From Dioscorea cayenensis subsp. rotundata (taxonomy: Eukaryota > Streptophyta > Magnoliopsida > Dioscoreales > Dioscoreaceae): a DNA stretch of 64,000 bases. The stretch lies in the NCBI RefSeq assembly GCF_009730915.1, contig NC_052480.1, positions 3,348,001-3,412,000 of the forward strand, in the 5' to 3' direction. Numbering within the stretch: the stretch's first letter is position 1; each line of letters opens with the position of its first letter. Shown here piece after piece: positions 33,480 to 44,903 of this stretch. The translations under genes were made by a program, and so were the position numbers. The notes beneath the pieces were generated by a model, which did not search any database, was not told the origin of the DNA, and was given only the letters and a program-made list of their open reading frames with translations.

Positions 33480-36230
33480 CCAAAGATGATAAGATCTTGG
33501 AAAGTTTTTTTTTTATTGGTTCCATGGAGAGTGATTGGGCTTTTCTTGCATAAGAGTTCTTCTGATTTTACCTAGATTGGTTAGTGGTTATGTTGTTAGC
33601 AAGTTGTTTGTGATAGATTATTATGGTTCTTGTTGGTTATTGTGTGATTGGAGGACTTCTTGTTGTGATTTTAGAAGCAATGAGGTTCATGAGTTCTGTA
33701 GTTTTCTAGAACCGATGCATAGTTTTGTGCTTTATGATTTTTGCTTAGTATTGACAGTGGATACATTGATGAACATCATTAACTATTGGTTTCTTGTGAT
33801 TTTGCAAAAGATGGACACTATCTGGTCATGATACATGGATTTTTGTTATGATAAGCAACATATGAAATATGTTTTGATTTTCTTATAAATTTCTAAGTAT
33901 CACATGATCCTGATATTCAGAAATATTGAAAAATTGCAGCATTATTGCTGCAAAAACAATACAAAATGTGGTATTGATGACTTACAAGCCTATATATACA
34001 AATAATTCATCATGCATTCATAAATTTTATATAAATTGACTCCATTCCATGAGTCTACCATTATAATATTAATTTGAGCATGGGTCATCATATAACTATA
34101 ATGACTTTTTTGAAACTGCTATTCCTAACCATAACAAAATTGATTTAGCATGTATTAATATGCCCACCATTGTTTTGGACTGATGGATCTCATTACTTGA
34201 ATCTGTTTAGCATAAACAGTTTTTGAGAGAGCACCTCTTTCTATTAAGTGCATTTTATATTTTGTCACTTCCATTTCTAGTGTAACATATTGTTGTCTTC
34301 CTTTTTAATAATGTTAACTAATTGTATGAAACCTTGATGAGGGTTTTTTTCTAATAATGTTTGCTAACATGGGAATACTTCTTTTTTTTTTCTTTTTTTT
34401 TTCTCTTCAGATGATGCTGAGGTGAGAAGAAACCTCATTAACTCGACTAAAGTTATCTTTGAGAAAGTTGGTGAAAATCATCAAGTGATCATCAATAATT
34501 CAAATGTTTTCTTTACATCATTCAATGTGCTTTATTTACTAATAAAAATGAAAGAATCAGGTGTGTTAAATTTCTAAATTTAATTTCATAAAAAGTTTAT
34601 CTATTTTTCCAAACTTATCTTTTTAGTTTTTATATTTGAAAGACTTCCGAGTAGGAAACATCGCTTTTGCTACAAGTTTGCTTTATTAGTATTCACTTTT
34701 AATTTTTATTTTTTCTAAATGATGCTGAGGTGAGAAGAAAGCACATTAATTCAAATGTTTTCTTTACATCATTCAATGTGCTTTATTTACTAATAAAAAT
34801 GAAAGAATCAGGTGTGTTAAATTTCTAAATTTAATTTCATAAAAAGTTTATCTATTTTTCCAAACTTATCTTTTTAGTTTTTATATTTGAAAGACTTCCG
34901 AGTAGGAAACATCGCTTTTGCTACAAGTTTGCTTTATGAGTATTTACTTTTACTTTTTATTTTTTCCAGATGATGCTGAGGTGAGAAGAAAGCACATTAA
35001 CTCGACTAAAGTTATTCTTGAAAAAGTTGGTGAAAATCATCAAGTGATCATCTATAATTCAAATGTTTTCTTAACATCTTCCAATGTGCTTTATTTACTA
35101 ATGTAAATAAAAGAATCAAGTTTAACTTGTGTGTTAAATTTTTAGATATAATTTCTTGTCTGTCTACTTTGCCAAACTTACTTTTTTAGTCTATATACTT
35201 TAAATTGTAATTTTTTAGTATGTTTACTTTATTAATTTAATCACATTAGTCCCCCTAATCCCTAAAACTTAACCCTAAACCCTCAAGATGGGGACAGATT
35301 GACTTAAAAATAGTAAGAGACTTGAAAGTTAAAATTTAAAACAAGGTATTAAAAGGGTAAGTTTGAAAAAAATAGCTATCTAAAAAATTATAACTAAATT
35401 TCTTAATGTTACAATTATATTTTGAATATGTGTGTTTTTGGATATGGACCTTGTGGCAAGAGAATGCACAAAGCATGACTACAAATGGCTGAGGGACAGA
35501 CTGACTTAAAAACAGTAAGGGACTTGATAGTTAAAATTTAAAACAAAGAACTAAAAAGGTAAGTTTTAAAAAAAATAACTTTCTAAAAAATTATAACTCA
35601 ATTTCTTAATGTTACAATTATATTTTGAATATGTGTGTTTTTGGATATGGATTTTGCGGTGAGAGAATTCACAAAGCATGGCTACAAATGGCTTGGTGAT
35701 GATTTTATTTGATTTTTGCAAATAAAGGAAAACATCGAACTTCTCTGTCATATATAGAAGAATGTTGCTAAACTTTCAAAGTCCTTTCTCACTGATAGAT
35801 TCTTTCTTTGTCAAGAAACCTCGTTGAATTTCATATGTTCATAATCAAAAGTTTGTCTTTTCATGTTAATATGCCCTTGGTCACACTTATGAATCTGTTT
35901 CCGTTATAGTTATATGATTCAATTGCATTGCATTGTAAAATATTTTGCAGTGTTGGATTAATTTCTCTAGATCCCTTTCATTTGACTAGATTTTTTAGAA
36001 TAGTAATTTTTTTGGAACGGCACTAGCATTCTTTGAAGACCTACAATTACAATTTCTAATCAGACAAAAACTTTGCTCTCTTATCAAATTATATTGAAAT
36101 TAACTTGAAGGTATTGCACGGGCGTTGTATGGTAATAGAAAAACAATTTAATTCAATAGAAATTTTGTAACAAACCAAACCTTTAATATATTATATTGTA
36201 TAATTAAAAAATGTTAAAGTTATATCTATT
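33480..36230 (+). pseudogene. SANT/DUF3755-like gene, copy 3 (heavily decayed)
   Basis: Similarity to copies 1, 2 and 4 runs through introns and exons. A worn exon 1 end lies near 33490, and exon 2 near 33893-33975 has lost its frame. Exon 5 is present as a 34411-34484 copy, a truncated copy near 34719-34750 and an intact 74-nt copy at 34970-35043. Exon 6 near 35725-35770 has lost its acceptor and gained a stop. A second internal repeat covers the intron before exon 6 (35430-35490 and 35630-35690). Intron 6 sequence continues to 36230, where a hAT element interrupts it, and a second fragment of intron 6 recurs at 38145-38360. No functional product is possible. Confidence 0.75.
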
Positions 36231-36240
36231 TACAATCAAG

Positions 36241-37536
36241 TAGAGGTAGAGGTGGGCACCCGCTGGGTTTTTGTAAATAACAAAAAAATATTGTTATGGA
36301 TGGGGTGACCTCTCACATGGAAAATAACATTAACCAATTGGCCTACAAATTTTTCTTGTTTTAGTTTAAAACATAAATAAATATAAAGAAGTTGCAAAAT
36401 ATTTTTAAAATTTAATCCCAAACAACAAAAAATTTAAAATAATTTATAATAACTTAAAATTTTTTTAAGACATATCAAAATAATTTTAAAAGGATAAAAA
36501 AAACTACATTTTAAATTTATTTATTTATCAAATTAAATTATTAGCACATCTTTTTAAATGCAACAAAATGTATATATCAAGTAGTATTCTTATTTTAAAT
36601 AGAAGTTATCATCAACTTATTTATTTATTATAATTAGGGTTGGCTCTAGATTTTACTTTGGTCTCTAACAATAGAGTTATTATTGTGCTTATCATGTTGT
36701 CATTGAAAAAAAGTTACAAATCAAAATAATATGGTGTGAACTATTATTCAAATATATTCTTTTTTTTACTAATATGTTTTTTTATAAATTGATATACATA
36801 ATTTAAAAACAATTTTTTGTAATTTTATTTTTTATTTTATAAATTGAAACAAAATAATCTAATATATATGTGACAAATAAGAGTGCGCTATTTAAGAGAA
36901 TTTAAGAGTGTGCATATGCAGGGACTTAATTAGTGCTTATGAGCCAAAAGACGATTAACAAAATAATAATTTTAAAAAAAAATATTTATGAAAATTTATT
37001 GTTTGATACTTTGATATTTTACTAATTGATTTGTATAATTTTTTAATTTATTATATGGAATCTTAATTTTTTATAAATTAAATATATATGTAAAATATTT
37101 TGATCCATATCTTACATCTATCTATATATAATTCTTTCAAATAAATATTAGAAACAAATTGTAGCTCAAGTAGTTGGGTTTTTGCTATCCAAGTTCAAGA
37201 TCATGGGTTCAAACGGTGACGAGTTGGGGTTATCCTGACCCGTGACCCGGCGGGTCAGCCGCGGGGTCAAAACCCGGTTTGGAACCTGGTTGGGCCCGGC
37301 GGGCCGTGTCAAACCCGGTTCCAAACCAGTTTAATATTATTGTTTGTTTTTTTTAATACTAAGTAAATGTTGGTCATAGGATTTGAACACATGATCTTGA
37401 ACTTGGATAGCAAAAACCCAACCACTTGAGCTACAATTTGTTGTTACGGGTCAATGAACCGGCCGTTGCCGGGTCATTGAACCGGTGGGCCGGGGACGGG
37501 CCGGGCCGGTTTTCCGGACGCCCGTGCCCACCTCTA
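36241..37536. mobile_element. non-autonomous hAT-like element with tRNA-like inverted pair
   Basis: The ends are TAGAGGTAGAGGTGGGCACC and, inverted, TAGAGGTGGGCACGGGC. CAATCAAG is duplicated exactly on both sides (36233-36240 and 37537-37544), the 8-bp signature of hAT elements. The right subterminal region is rich in CCGG motifs. No transposase is present. 37155-37213 and 37382-37440 form a 59-bp inverted repeat resembling a tRNA D-arm to T-arm stretch. Confidence 0.88.
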
Positions 37537-37544
37537 CAATCAAG

Positions 37545-38361
37545 CAAGGCACAGATATATTTATGGGCAAGAGTACAAAGACATAAATAGGTTTGATATA
37601 TAACTGCATAGAAGAAACCATTGTTTTTTTACAAAAGTTCACCATGCTTTACACATGGGAATTGCATTGATATTCAAGGACAACTGATGCATTGAATCTT
37701 TTACTTGCCCTGAAATTTAAATTTACTTTATGAATATTGGTTATTTACTGATATCTAACAGAAAGATAAATGAGCACTATTGGTTCTTGTTGCCCTTCTT
37801 TGAATATAAGATATTGAATTTTCAATGTACTCAAAATTTTCTATTACCTGCGTGAAGTGTTATTAATGTTTTAGTTGGGTGTTAATTAGGTGGAAGTTTG
37901 GATGATGATGCATCTCTTTCCAATAGCTTTCAAGTGCCCTCTGGCCATTTTTATTAATCTTAACTATGAAAACTCATCACAATAAGTTTCTTATAATTAT
38001 AAATTTAGTCATTTTGACATAGTTTTGTGAGTAAGGATTCCAATAGTTTATTTCCAAAAAAAAAAAAAAAAGATTCCAATAGTTGAACCACTCACTACCA
38101 AGAAAGATACAAAATTAGATTTTGGCTATTTCACTGACATATAGATTATTCTTTGTCAAGAAACCTCATTGAATTTTATATGTTCATGATCGAAAGTTTG
38201 TTTTTTCATATTAATATGCCCTGGTCACACTTATTAGTCTATTTTTGTTAAATTATTCAATTGCATTGCATCTTTTATCTTATAGATTGTAATACCTCTA
38301 GATACCTTTCATTTAATTAAATTTCTTTAGAACAACCAAACTTTCAATATATTTAGAAATT
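37545..38361. other. remainder of decayed SANT unit right of the hAT
   Basis: No gene is seen. 38145-38360 is a second partial copy of SANT intron 6 (GAAACCTCATTGAATTT, TTCAATATATTTAGAAAT). Confidence 0.5.
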
Positions 38362-38710
38362 TATTTTTTAGGTCACTAGACTTTGTGTCATTTTTACTTT
38401 AATCACCGAACTTCAATTTGCATTAATTTAGTCACTCAACTTTAATTTGATTTCAAAACACAATAAATTAAGGATTTCAACCCCCAATTGATTACATAGC
38501 TGTCTTAAAATTTAAACCAGTCATCCCATAATACATTATTAAGTCTATTAGAGGTGTCCATATCATCGAAAAAGAGTTACAACATTCATTTGTGGGTCAA
38601 AATCTCTTGATTTATTACTCAATAAAATTAAATTAATATTGTATAACCAAATTAATATAAATTAAAATTTAGTGACTAAAGTAAAATCAACCAAAGTTTT
38701 ATGATATATT
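38362..38710. mobile_element. palindromic MITE upstream of the chitinase
   Basis: Inverted ends share TTTACTTTAATCACC and TTTACTTTAGTCACT, with AATTTG..TTAATTT further in. The family resembles the element at 15867-16320. A 9-bp target duplication is not clear, so the borders are approximate. Confidence 0.55.
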
Positions 38711-38848
38711 AAAAATTTACCATACAGTTATCACTACCTTTTAGTTCGAGCAAAACAACCCAAACCTGTAGGTCACCCTCGCCTTTCCCGAACTTAATTT
38801 CTTCACAAGAAAGAAACTAACGAAGAAACTTCGCCCATTCTAATCAGC

Positions 38849-38925
38849 AAGTCAAGAGTCATGAGTCACGAGTCACGAGTCAACGTAATAATCACAACCT
38901 CCAATATATTCATCCATAAAAACCC
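38849..38925 (+). promoter_or_regulatory. chitinase promoter: 7-bp GAGTCAC repeat, W-box cores and TATA
   Basis: Five 7-bp steps of AAGTCAA/GAGTCAT/GAGTCAC run from 38849 to 38884. They contain TGAGTCA motifs, and TTGACT (W-box core) on the opposite strand at both ends. A TATA-like CCATAAAAAC follows near 38915, about 55 bp before the start codon. W-boxes suit a WRKY-responsive defence gene; this is inference. Confidence 0.5.
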
Positions 38926-38969
38926 CTCCTCACAATAAGAAGATCATATCAAAGCCAAGGAATTAAGCA

Positions 38970-39835
38970 ATGGCACCATCCATCCAAACCTTCATGCAAG
39001 CTCTCCTAATATTAATGGCCGGAGCTCTGGTCACCGTCACAGCCCAGAACTGCGGCTGTGCGAGCAACGAGTGCTGCAGCCAGTACGGCTATTGCGGCAC
39101 AGGAGAGGCCTACTGCGGCTATAAGTGCCAACGAGGGCCATGCTACACCCCCACCGGCAACATAGGTGACATTGTCACTGACTCATTCTTTAATGGCATC
39201 GCTCAGTGCAAACAGTTCTACACTCGCTCTGCCTTCCTTCAAGCTGCTGCTAAATACCCCTACTTCGGTCGTAGTGGGACCATTGATGACAAGAAAAGGG
39301 AGATCGCTGCTTATTTCGCTCATGTCACCCAAGAAACTGGGCGTAAGTTGATTATATACATATATGTATATATAAATACTGAAAAGATGAATATTTATAT
39401 GGTTGAACTGTATTCACAGACATGTGTCTCATTGAAGAATCAAACGGTGCAAGCAAAGACTACTGCAACAGAACAGAGACGCAGTACCCATGCAATCCAA
39501 ACAAGAAGTATTACGGACGTGGGCCACTTCAATTGACGTGGAACTACAACTATGGTCCCGCCGGAGGAGACATCGGATTTGATGGCCTGAACCAGCCGGA
39601 GACGGTGGCCAATGATGTGGTGGTCTCTTTCAAGAGCTCACTTTGGTATTGGATGACTAACAACGCTCACAGGCATATGGTCGTCGACCAAGATTTTGGA
39701 GCCACCATCCGAGCCATCAATGGCAAATATGAGTGTGATGGTGGGAACACGGCCGCCGTTAATTCTCGGGTTGGGTACTATAAAGACTATTGCAACAGGC
39801 TTGGTGTGGATCCAGGAAACCGTCTTACTTGTTAG
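38970..39835 (+). CDS. class IV chitinase (GH19, hevein domain)
   Basis: Two exons (38970-39342 and 39420-39835) with a 77-bp GT-AG intron encode 262 residues. Residues 1-25 form a signal peptide. Residues 26-58 are a hevein-type chitin-binding domain with eight cysteines (C28, C30, C35, C36, C42, C49, C53, C58). A short linker and a GH19 catalytic domain of the deleted class IV type follow. The catalytic pair is E122 in VTQETG and E131 in CLIEES, nine residues apart as expected. YYGRGPLQLTWNYNYGPAG is the family substrate-cleft motif. The enzyme hydrolyses beta-1,4-N-acetylglucosamine polymers of fungal walls and should be secreted to the apoplast, with no vacuolar tail visible. Length and residues are normal, so I regard it as functional. 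Its 5' end is duplicated at 40276-41279. Confidence 0.95.
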
Positions 39836-40275
39836 ACGTGATTGAGCGTCCCTATAATTAGTAAGTGTGTCTTGTGTTATGGTTGTGGTTTTAATTTAAT
39901 AAGTTGACGCTTTAGTCCTCTTCATATATATATATATATATACTTGTTTTGAGTGGAAATTAATAAAGCATATTTTAATAAACTATGTATTTTTGTGTTG
40001 ATTTTTTTATTTTATTAGTTAGGCCTTTGGTCCATTTCAATAGGTATATTGTAATGGATACCATTACAATATGCCATCGGTTTAATTAAGAAACAAGTAT
40101 CTCTCTCACACACACAGATTAAAAGTATACCATTGGTTTAATTAAGAAACAAAATTTATATATAGTGATCAGAGCAGTGTGTGAAAAGAAGAATGTACAA
40201 CATGAAATGATCATGTATGAGCAAAACTTCTTCAATTATCTGCTTAATTGTGATCATGCATCCACCCTGTAAGTT
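39836..40275. other. chitinase 3' region
   Basis: The 3' untranslated region is followed by a (TA)n tract at 39926-39942. A TTTAATTAAGAAACAA direct repeat lies near 40081 and 40137. No other gene is seen. Confidence 0.5.
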
Positions 40276-40302
40276 CTGGCAAAACAACCCTAACGTGTAA
40301 AG

Positions 40303-41154
40303 TGTTAGAATTGATTGAAGTTGGGGGAATTTCAGAGATAATGAAACAGAGAAGCAAGGTTGCCGTAATTCAGTGTTCTGGTGGAATTAGTTAGAAGCAG
40401 AAGGGTAGCTGAGTCTTTTCAAGCATTCAAATGGTAGTTGAAGTCGTTAGATGCTTGGAGGGAGAGATCGGACGGTCAGGATTGGAAGATCAAGGAGAAT
40501 ACATAAGTTGAGGCAGGAGAACATATCTAGCATCAGGTTTGGTCTCGTGATTGTGGTCCAGATTTCATCAATCAAATATGGATGTTTACATTCGAGGCAA
40601 CAAAAAAAAAAAAGGCAACTCATCTCCCTTGGTTCTGAAATCAGGGAATACTCTAGTTTCAGCCTATTAAAATTTAACACGTGTCCCCAATCACAATAGA
40701 AAAAATATAATAACATCACATGTGACACATGTTAGAATATAAAAAATATAATAACATCACATGTGACACATGTTAGAATATAATAGGAAACCAGTATATT
40801 TTCTGGTTCCAGAATTAGAGAGATTGAACTCAACAAAAAGAGCCATGGATTGTGTTTGTAGTGAACGGCTGTGATTTGATGATCAAGACGTTTGTCGTAA
40901 GTTCGAGGCATGAAAGCTGGTTAAGCGGTGAGGTTAAGAAGAGTCTGACGTGTGTTTGTGTGACTAAGCTAGTCCATTTCGTTTCAGTTACTGAACTTTG
41001 ACAGTATATAAGATGTTCTTTCTTATGATGTTTAATAATATATGATAGATATGTACTTGTGTGAATTTTCCAGAAAAATTGAGAGTGTTTTAGCTTATTC
41101 TTTGAATACGAAAGTTGTTCCTTTCGATCTCTAGTTTCTATATAGTGTTTATCA
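40303..41154. mobile_element. solo LTR with 5-bp target duplication
   Basis: The 852-bp element starts TGTTAGAATT and ends GTTTATCA, with the TG..CA ends typical of LTRs. TAAAG lies on both sides (40298-40302 and 41155-41159). Removing it restores alignment with the intact chitinase promoter. No internal retroelement genes are present, so it is a recombined solo LTR. A 41-bp tandem duplication lies inside at 40700-40781. Confidence 0.9.
40700..40781 (+). repeat. 41-bp tandem duplication inside the solo LTR
   Basis: Two identical adjacent copies contain ATAACATCACATGTGACACA. Their identity suggests a very recent duplication. Confidence 0.9.
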
Positions 41155-41279
41155 TAAAGGGCTCTCGCCTTTCCTTTACTGTCTTCACAAGAGAAAGAAA
41201 CAATGAAACCATCCATCCAAACCTTCATGCAATGCAAGCTCGATCTCCTAATTATGGCCGGAGCTATGGTCACCGTATT

Positions 41280-41855
41280 TAATAGATCTGAGCAAATGTA
41301 ATAGATATACTCTAGATCTACTACCAAATTCACAAGAGAAGCTCCACTGTAATGCTTGCATTGAAAATTCAACAGAGAATAGGGGAGGAAAAAAAAAACA
41401 ACTTCATTACTAGGAAGGTCATTTACAATACGGCAAATAGAATGAGTTTCTCATCAAAGGTCTGAATCAACAATGAGATCTAATCTTATTAAAAAAACCA
41501 ACTACTAGTGATAAGACAAACTCCATCATAAAGAGAAATAGACAACTAATAAGATTGTAAAACTAAGTTCACCCACAGAAATTAAGCACAACCTCCAGAG
41601 AAGAGAGAGAACTCTTCCTGGCCACCTCCGAGCTCAATGAGCCGGCCTCTGTTCTCAAGAAACTTTCCCTTCTTTTTCTACCCTGTCTTCCTTGCCTTCA
41701 ATTTTATACCAATAACGAAATCCTTGTATTGTCTACCCTTCTCCTTTGGCTCCGGCATATAACAGACTGCACGTGCTCCTCAGCTGCCTCTGCTGGGCTT
41801 AACATGCAGCAATCACGTGCTTCCCGCCAGTACAGCAGGATGAGTTATGTACTTA
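41280..41855. other. unassigned repeat-like DNA after the chitinase fragment
   Basis: No gene is seen. The composition and the two CACGTG-like stretches near 41770-41820 resemble a retroelement LTR on the minus strand, but I could not find its borders. Confidence 0.25.
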
Positions 41856-42420
41856 TGTGCAATGAGTTACCAAAGAAAATGCACCAGTTTTTGTGAATTT
41901 GAATGATGAACCAGTGCAGTTCTTAGCCCGGAGTTCAGATGCACTTGTAAGTGGATCTTCTTTTTTGACAAAGACACTAGCTAATGGATCTTCTGTGTGT
42001 TAGTTTGTGTGTGTGGGTATATGTTCAGAAAGGTGTTTTCTTGCCAAATTTGTTCAGTATTGTACAAGTAATATATACACTGTATTAGTGCATCAGGATG
42101 AGTTAAAGAACTCGAATGAGTAATGAGTCTAATGACTAATAATGTCTGGGTGCACTTGAACCATGAAAGTGATTTACAATATTGTGTTGCTTTCATTCTG
42201 CACGAACAACTTTTGCCTAGATTTTGAAAATGTGTGCTGTGTTTGTGTGTGTTTTTAAAAAAGAATGGCTAGAATGAATTATGGTGACACCAAATATTTT
42301 TCTATAAAATAAAACTTTTAACTAAAAAAATACTTGCCTGCAAACAGGAAAGTTTTGAAAATTTTTCTATTTTCTCTGACTTTTGCTCTTAATTGCACGC
42401 AAGAAATTTTGGAAGGAAAA
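41856..42420 (+). pseudogene. last-exon fragment and tail of another SANT copy
   Basis: 41867-41935 aligns with the final exon of copy 4 (GTGAATTTGAATG, then GTGCAGTTC), without an open frame. 42270-42420 aligns with the tail after copy 2 (AAATATTTTTC..TAAAACTTTTAA). The earlier exons are absent. It may be the displaced 3' end of copy 3. Confidence 0.6.
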
Positions 42421-43152
42421 TTAGAACTAAAATTTTTTCTATTTACATTATATAAGTAAATGAACAAGTAGTTTTTAAAATGAGCAGGAATATATAAGTA
42501 AAGAAATATTTCAAATTATACTCGTCAGTAGAGTTTAATACGGACTGTTAATATATTATATAGGGTCCATTTAATACACAAGATTATCAGAACAACTTAT
42601 ATTGTTATTTGTTTGATTTACAAAAAAAACAATGTGATTACATTATTTATTTATTTGTTTTTTTAGATTAGGATTTTAATGGGAGTTCGGTGGTTGTGGA
42701 TTGAAAGTATTTTTAAATTATGTTTTGTTTGGATCAAATCTTTGGATTTTTAAAAATATTGTGTTGAACGTTCTTATATTGTAAAACTAATATAGAACAA
42801 AGGTATTAAAATAAAATTATAAATTTTAGCTCTATAATTTTGCAAATCAAACACTAAATAACAAAAAAAATTTGTGTTGTCCAACAAACATTAAACATAG
42901 AATAGCACAAGCATTTATATTGTACTTCAACAATTTGTCCTGTACTGTACCGCTTGTAATGTTCTTATGAATAAATCAAACACCCATAGTATTTTCTTAT
43001 AAATATAATTTTAAAAATATTATTTATAAATAGGATTAAAATGCACGGCTAAATGTGTAACATTTTTTTTTCTTTTATAATGATTTATTCCAAATAAAAA
43101 CAGTATTTTTTTTATTTCACTAAACTTTTATGCTAACATAGAACACCATAAG

Positions 43153-43187
<35 letters not shown>
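42421..43187. other. A+T-rich intergenic DNA
   Basis: No gene seen. It ends in an (ATT)n microsatellite at 43156-43187. Confidence 0.5.
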
Positions 43188-43502
43188 GGTATAATCACGA
43201 AAATAGTCTATGTACTTTTCTCTCTCTTTCTCTCTCATCTGCAAAATGCTCTCGATCGGGCCTCCCTACTTTGAAAATGCTCATTTAATTAAAAATCGTC
43301 CCCAACGGGTCTTTTTATTTTTTTAAAACGTCCCCACCCTAGAGGGACTAAGTGGGCACATTTCTAAAAAAATAGAGACCCAGTGGAGAGATTTTTTTAA
43401 CTACATTTTCAAAAGTAGGGACGACTAATCGAGCGATTCGAAAGTAGAGGGACCAAAAGGGAAGAGAGAGAAAAGTATAGGGACCAATTAGGATATTATA
43501 TC
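43188..43502. mobile_element. palindromic Mutator-like MITE, copy c
   Basis: It starts GGTATAATCACG and ends with the inverted partner. TTATTATTA is duplicated on both sides (43179-43187 and 43503-43511). It is the same family as the elements at 27246 and 27631 but more diverged. Confidence 0.85.
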
Positions 43503-43677
43503 TTATTATTATGATGTAAAAAAAAATATATTTATTTTTGATAACGCACAAGTGCTGTGTTAATGATTTTGTATAGATAAATCGATACACTTTTTTTTTT
43601 TTTTTAAAGATTGGAATTGGAAAAGGAATGACACTGTCAATATAATTGAATTAAAAATTTAATAGCGTAAGCGCACT

Positions 43678-44373
43678 GGCCTCCACTACCATCTCGACCA
43701 GGCAAAGACCGGGATTCGTCGGCGTATCTCGACATCACCAGTGTGAAAGACCGATCTAAGATTGTGTTGTTGGAGGATTCCACCGCTCAGTCAAACGTTT
43801 CCTTGCGATGCACAGGAGTGCGAGGATGGAAAAGGCCGCTAAGTCTATCTCCCATATCAGTTTTGAAGTCGACAAGCTTGCCCATCAAATGCTTGTTGTA
43901 ATGTCTGTTTGATTTTTCAGGTCTCAGCTTTAGACGCGGCTGTGAGTAAAGGAGTGAAGGTTGGGGAGAATGACGTGCTGAATTTGATTGAGCTTTTGAT
44001 GGTTCAGCTTATCAAGCTTGATGGCATCACCGCTGATGGAGAAGCCAAGCAGCAGAGAGGAATGCAGGTTGAATTCACAACTCTTTCTTTGATTTGGATT
44101 TCAATGTTCTGAAACACCGTGTTATTTGCATGTGAGAGAAGAGTTCAGAAGTATGCTGAAAGACTTGATGTTCTTAAGATCAATAGCAATGCAGAGCAAC
44201 AAAAGAAGCAGCAGCAGCAGCAGCAGCAATTGCAAATCCAGCAGCAGCAAACAGCAACCTTGGATTTCTTAGACCGGCTGTTTTCACCGCCAACACCGAC
44301 GGTGAGCACTGTCACAACGGTGTCTTCGGCCTCTTCTGCGCCAACTCCAAGGTTTGATTGGGAGATATTCTAG
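43678..44373 (+). pseudogene. BAG-domain chaperone regulator, 5'-truncated
   Basis: 43678-43780 encodes the end of a ubiquitin-like domain (SSAYLDI, then VKDRSKIVLLED). A frameshift near 43795 precedes the first BAG helix (ARMEKAAKSISHISFEVDKLAHQ). The next intron lacks a donor. Then 43921-44067 encodes VSALDAAVSKGVKV and NLIELLMVQLIKLDGI. After a 69-bp intron, 44137-44373 gives RRVQKYAERLDVLK, a glutamine tract (about 12 Q in two runs) and the end FDWEIF. This order is that of plant BAG1-4 proteins, which bind the Hsp70 ATPase domain. The start and most of the ubiquitin-like domain are missing, and at least one more frame break lies near 43710. I call it a pseudogene although the last two exons are intact. 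Confidence 0.75.
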
Positions 44374-44468
44374 TATTCTGTCAATGAATTCTGTTTTTAG
44401 TCCACATTGTTGCTTGCTAGTCATTGCTTCTGCTATTCATTTTCTGTGTGCATAGGCATAGCTACATC

Positions 44469-44641
44469 ATCCTAATCCTAATCCTAATCCTAATCCCAAT
44501 CCTAATCCTTTTAAGATTATTAATTTAAGATTTTTATTAATATAACAAAATTAATTTTTTTTTCAAATAAAAACATTTTGAGAAGGATTAGGATAAGTAT
44601 TAATGGATAATCACTTCCTGCTTATCCTAATCCTTCTCAAA
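44469..44641. repeat. CCTAAT tandem repeat and 21-bp perfect hairpin
   Basis: 44469-44510 is a run of CCTAAT units. 44577-44597 and 44621-44641 are perfect 21-nt inverted copies containing AGAAGGATTAGGAT, with a 23-nt loop. Both carry the same TTAGGAT word and may be the ends of one small inverted-repeat element. Confidence 0.6.
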
Positions 44642-44903
44642 CTGTTTTTTTTCCTTAAAAAGAAAACACTAAGCATGTATGTGTCTACATGTACAGACAC
44701 AAAGAACATTAATAATCTCTTTCCTTATTTGGTATATTAAGTACTTTTGGGGGATGGTTTTGCAAAAAAATAACAAATACTACAGCTATATTTACACAAT
44801 TATGAATGTTTGCAGGGGTATATAAATATAAAAAACAGTATATAATATATTGGAGTGTGAGGTTTATAAAAGCAGGAATTTTCCGTTTGCTTTGTGTTTT
44901 TGA

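Larger units (their letters stand above)
40276..41279 (+). pseudogene. 5' fragment of a second class IV chitinase, split by a solo LTR
   Basis: 40280-40302 and 41160-41279 together align with 38755-39045, the promoter, leader and signal-peptide part of the intact chitinase (CAAAACAACCC, CTCGCCTTTCC, then CCATCCATCCAAACC). The start at 41203 gives MKPSIQTFMQ, and similarity ends after about 25 codons, before the hevein domain. The promoter is interrupted by the LTR at 40303. It cannot encode an enzyme. Confidence 0.85.

Noticed and set aside
37155-37213. Functional tRNA gene
   Set aside because: Only D-arm and T-arm-like boxes are visible; no acceptor stem pairs, and it is one arm of an inverted repeat inside a transposon.
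41203-41279. Second chitinase gene
   Set aside because: Only the signal-peptide portion remains and the similarity stops before the hevein domain.
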